This document shows positions 6,030 to 7,158 of a stretch of 7,158 nucleotides of DNA, one piece after another (the first letter of the stretch is position 1; each line of letters begins with the position of its first letter). The translations under genes and the position numbers were made by a program. The notes beneath the pieces were generated by a model. The model saw only the letters and a list, made by a program, of their open reading frames with translations. It had not been told where the DNA came from and ran no database searches. Location of the stretch: NCBI GenBank assembly GCA_900551585.1, contig URWU01000077.1, positions 1 to 7,158 of the forward strand, in the 5' to 3' direction. The stretch comes from an uncultured Alphaproteobacteria bacterium (GTDB lineage: Bacteria > Pseudomonadota > Alphaproteobacteria > RF32 > CAG-239).

Positions 6030-6257
6030 ATGGCTAAACAAGTATTCTTTAGAAGAAAAAAAGCTTGCCCGTTTTCAGGTGAAGACGGTCTGACAATCGA
6101 CTATAAAGATGTTAAACTGCTGTCTCGTTATATTTCCGAGAAAGGCAAAATCATCCCCAGCCGTATTACTGCTGTTTCTGCAAAAAAACAAAGAGAATTA
6201 GCAAGAGCCATCAAACGTGCTCGTTACATTGCTCTTCTTCCTTTTGTTGCTGATTAA
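6030..6257 (+). CDS. rpsR: 30S ribosomal protein bS18
   Basis: bS18 pairs with bS6 on the 16S rRNA platform near the mRNA exit. The 75-residue product opens MAKQVFFRRKKACPFSG with Cys13 and has the strongly conserved block LLSRYISEKGKIIPSRITAV through RAIKRARYIALLPF (31-72). It resembles alphaproteobacterial S18 closely. The Shine-Dalgarno AGGAG (6018-6022) overlaps the rpsF stop codon, so the two partners of the heterodimer are likely made in a coupled way. No priB lies between rpsF and rpsR, unlike in enterobacteria. Confidence 0.98.
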   Translation: MAKQVFFRRKKACPFSGEDGLTIDYKDVKLLSRYISEKGKIIPSRITAVSAKKQRELARAIKRARYIALLPFVAD

Positions 6258-6272
6258 TAAAGGAGTGGAAAA

Positions 6273-6764
6273 ATGGAAGTAATTCTTTTAGAACATGTAG
6301 AAAAATTAGGTAAAATGGGCGACAAAGTAACTGTTAAAAACGGTTATGCCCGTAACTATCTGCTGCCGACCCGCAAAGCTCTGCGCGCAACCGAAGCCAA
6401 TGTTGCTTACTACGAGAAACAGAAAGCCGAATTGGAAGCCCACAACAAAGCTTTGCTCGAAGAAGCTAACAAAATTGCCGAATCTTTGAAAGGTTACAGC
6501 GCAGTTCTGATTCGTCAGGCTGCCGAGACCGGTCAATTGTACGGTTCCGTCACCATTCGTGACATTGCTGCAGCTGTTAAAGCCAGCGGTTTTGCCGTTG
6601 AGCGTAAACAGGTTTATCTGGAAAATGCAATTAAAGACTTAGGTGTTTATGAAGTTAAACTGAATCTGCACCCTGAAGTTACCCAGACTATTCTGGTTAA
6701 TATTGCTCGTACAGATGATGATGCTGCTAAGCAGGCAAAAGCTTTCTCTGCAACTGCGGAATAA
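6273..6764 (+). CDS. rplI: 50S ribosomal protein bL9
   Basis: bL9 binds 23S rRNA near the base of the L1 stalk, and its C-terminal domain projects from the ribosome to help maintain reading frame and spacing. The 163-residue product starts MEVILLEHVEKLGKMGDKVT and has the rRNA-binding signature GYARNYLLP (24-32). A charged connecting helix (~41-75) and a C-terminal domain (GQLYGSVTIRDI; LHPEVTQTILVNI) follow. It is about 14 residues longer than the E. coli protein because of an Ala/Lys/Asp-rich tail. The Shine-Dalgarno AAAGGAG (6259-6265) follows the rpsR stop directly. It is the last gene of the operon, with a terminator 20 bases beyond its stop. Confidence 0.98.
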   Translation: MEVILLEHVEKLGKMGDKVTVKNGYARNYLLPTRKALRATEANVAYYEKQKAELEAHNKALLEEANKIAESLKGYSAVLIRQAAETGQLYGSVTIRDIAAAVKASGFAVERKQVYLENAIKDLGVYEVKLNLHPEVTQTILVNIARTDDDAAKQAKAFSATAE

Positions 6765-6784
6765 GTCAAGCTTCAAGCTTTAAG

Positions 6785-6819
6785 AAAAACGCCACTCATT
6801 TCTGAGTGGCGTTTTTTTT
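6785..6819 (+). terminator. Intrinsic terminator of rpsF-rpsR-rplI
   Basis: The nine-pair perfect stem CGCCACTCA / TGAGTGGCG (6790-6798 with 6803-6811) has a four-base loop TTTC. Eight T residues (6812-6819) follow the stem and five A residues precede it. The flanking A and T runs would also let it act on transcripts arriving on the minus strand, although no gene ending there is visible. Confidence 0.95.
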
Positions 6820-7126
6820 ATATGACTAATGAAATTTTTTGCCTAACCATAAGTTTTTGCTCTAGGCATAATCTGCGGCATTGTGTTCTGTTACTCCTGC
6901 GCCATAAACGCTACCACCGGAAGCTTAAATATCATTATATTAAGGAAGCATAAATATCCTCAAAGATATTGGTATACATCCAAATGATTATTATCGATAA
7001 GATACTCAGAACTCTAAGTGTTAGAGAGGCATACTTTTTAACTCCGAAAATAGAAAAACTCAAAAATCTTTTAGGCAAGAATATTGGAAAAATTTCTAAG
7101 GATACAAAAACGGCAAGTATATATAC
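6820..7126. other. AT-rich tail without a supported gene
   Basis: After the terminator composition shifts: 6931-7126 is about 28% GC by hand count, against roughly half in the comM region. A plus-strand frame is open from ATG 6984 to the adapter (about 47 codons, MIIIDKILRTLSVREAYFLT and on, Lys-rich), but it has no Shine-Dalgarno and no recognisable motif. A 43-codon frame at 6822-6953 starts on the terminator edge and also lacks a ribosome-binding site. GCCTA / TAGGC (6841-6845 with 6863-6867) could form a weak 17-base-loop stem. No tRNA or insertion-sequence end is recognisable. It may be intergenic DNA with the beginning of an unrecognised gene, or foreign or chimeric sequence. Confidence 0.5.
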
Positions 7127-7158
7127 CTGTCTCTTATACACATCTGACGCTGCCGACG
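7127..7158 (-). other. Nextera Read-1 adapter (sequencing artefact)
   Basis: Bases 7127-7145 (CTGTCTCTTATACACATCT) are the reverse-complemented Tn5 mosaic end and 7146-7158 (GACGCTGCCGACG) the reverse complement of the Nextera Read-1 adapter. The genomic insert ends at 7126. A minus-strand frame entering from here begins with the peptide YKRQ after a GTG at 7141-7139, a known sign of Nextera adapter translated as protein. Confidence 0.98.

Noticed and set aside
6766..6779. Direct repeat TCAAGCT TCAAGCT after rplI
   Set aside because: Two seven-base copies between stop codon and terminator are too short to support a function.
6822..6953. A 43-codon His/Arg/Leu-rich plus-strand frame after the terminator
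   Set aside because: The ATG lies two bases after the terminator T-run and there is no Shine-Dalgarno. The frame is short enough to be chance.
6935..7141. A 68-residue hydrophobic minus-strand protein at the right end
   Set aside because: Its start codon and first residues are encoded by Nextera adapter, and its hydrophobicity mirrors a Lys-rich frame on the other strand.

Overview
The window is 7,077 bases of bacterial chromosome (50-7126) with untrimmed Illumina Nextera adapter at both ends (1-49 and 7127-7158). The gene order rpsF-rpsR-rplI without priB, an S18 of alphaproteobacterial style, and HslVU and ComM proteins of proteobacterial type point to an alphaproteobacterium of roughly balanced GC. 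A host-associated gut lineage is possible, but that is a guess from the general feel of the proteins.

Left of about 5452 every gene is on the minus strand and packed as one probable operon, read from right to left: a 113-residue lipoprotein, the ComM/YifB Mg-chelatase-like AAA+ ATPase, an 868-residue multidomain lipoprotein, the HslV protease, and the first 129 codons of HslU, cut off by the adapter. Gaps between genes are 2-10 bases. The ribosome-binding site of the large lipoprotein overlaps the comM stop codon.

A 228-base AT-rich divergent spacer (5453-5680) carries a good sigma70-like promoter for the plus strand and a GC-rich hairpin leader before rpsF. It probably also holds the promoter of the minus-strand operon. 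To its right lies the ribosomal protein operon rpsF-rpsR-rplI, closed by a textbook intrinsic terminator (6785-6819). The last ~300 bases before the right adapter (6820-7126) become very AT-rich (about 28% GC in the last 196 bases by hand count) and hold no gene I can support.

The part least explained by known biology is the pair of exported lipoproteins flanking comM upstream of hslVU. The large one joins a double CxC motif, a possible CsgG-like domain, a tandem 30-residue repeat array (GYIDENGN-type), and a C-terminal trypsin-like fold in which all three catalytic positions appear substituted, so it looks like a pseudoprotease. The other genes are standard housekeeping genes.
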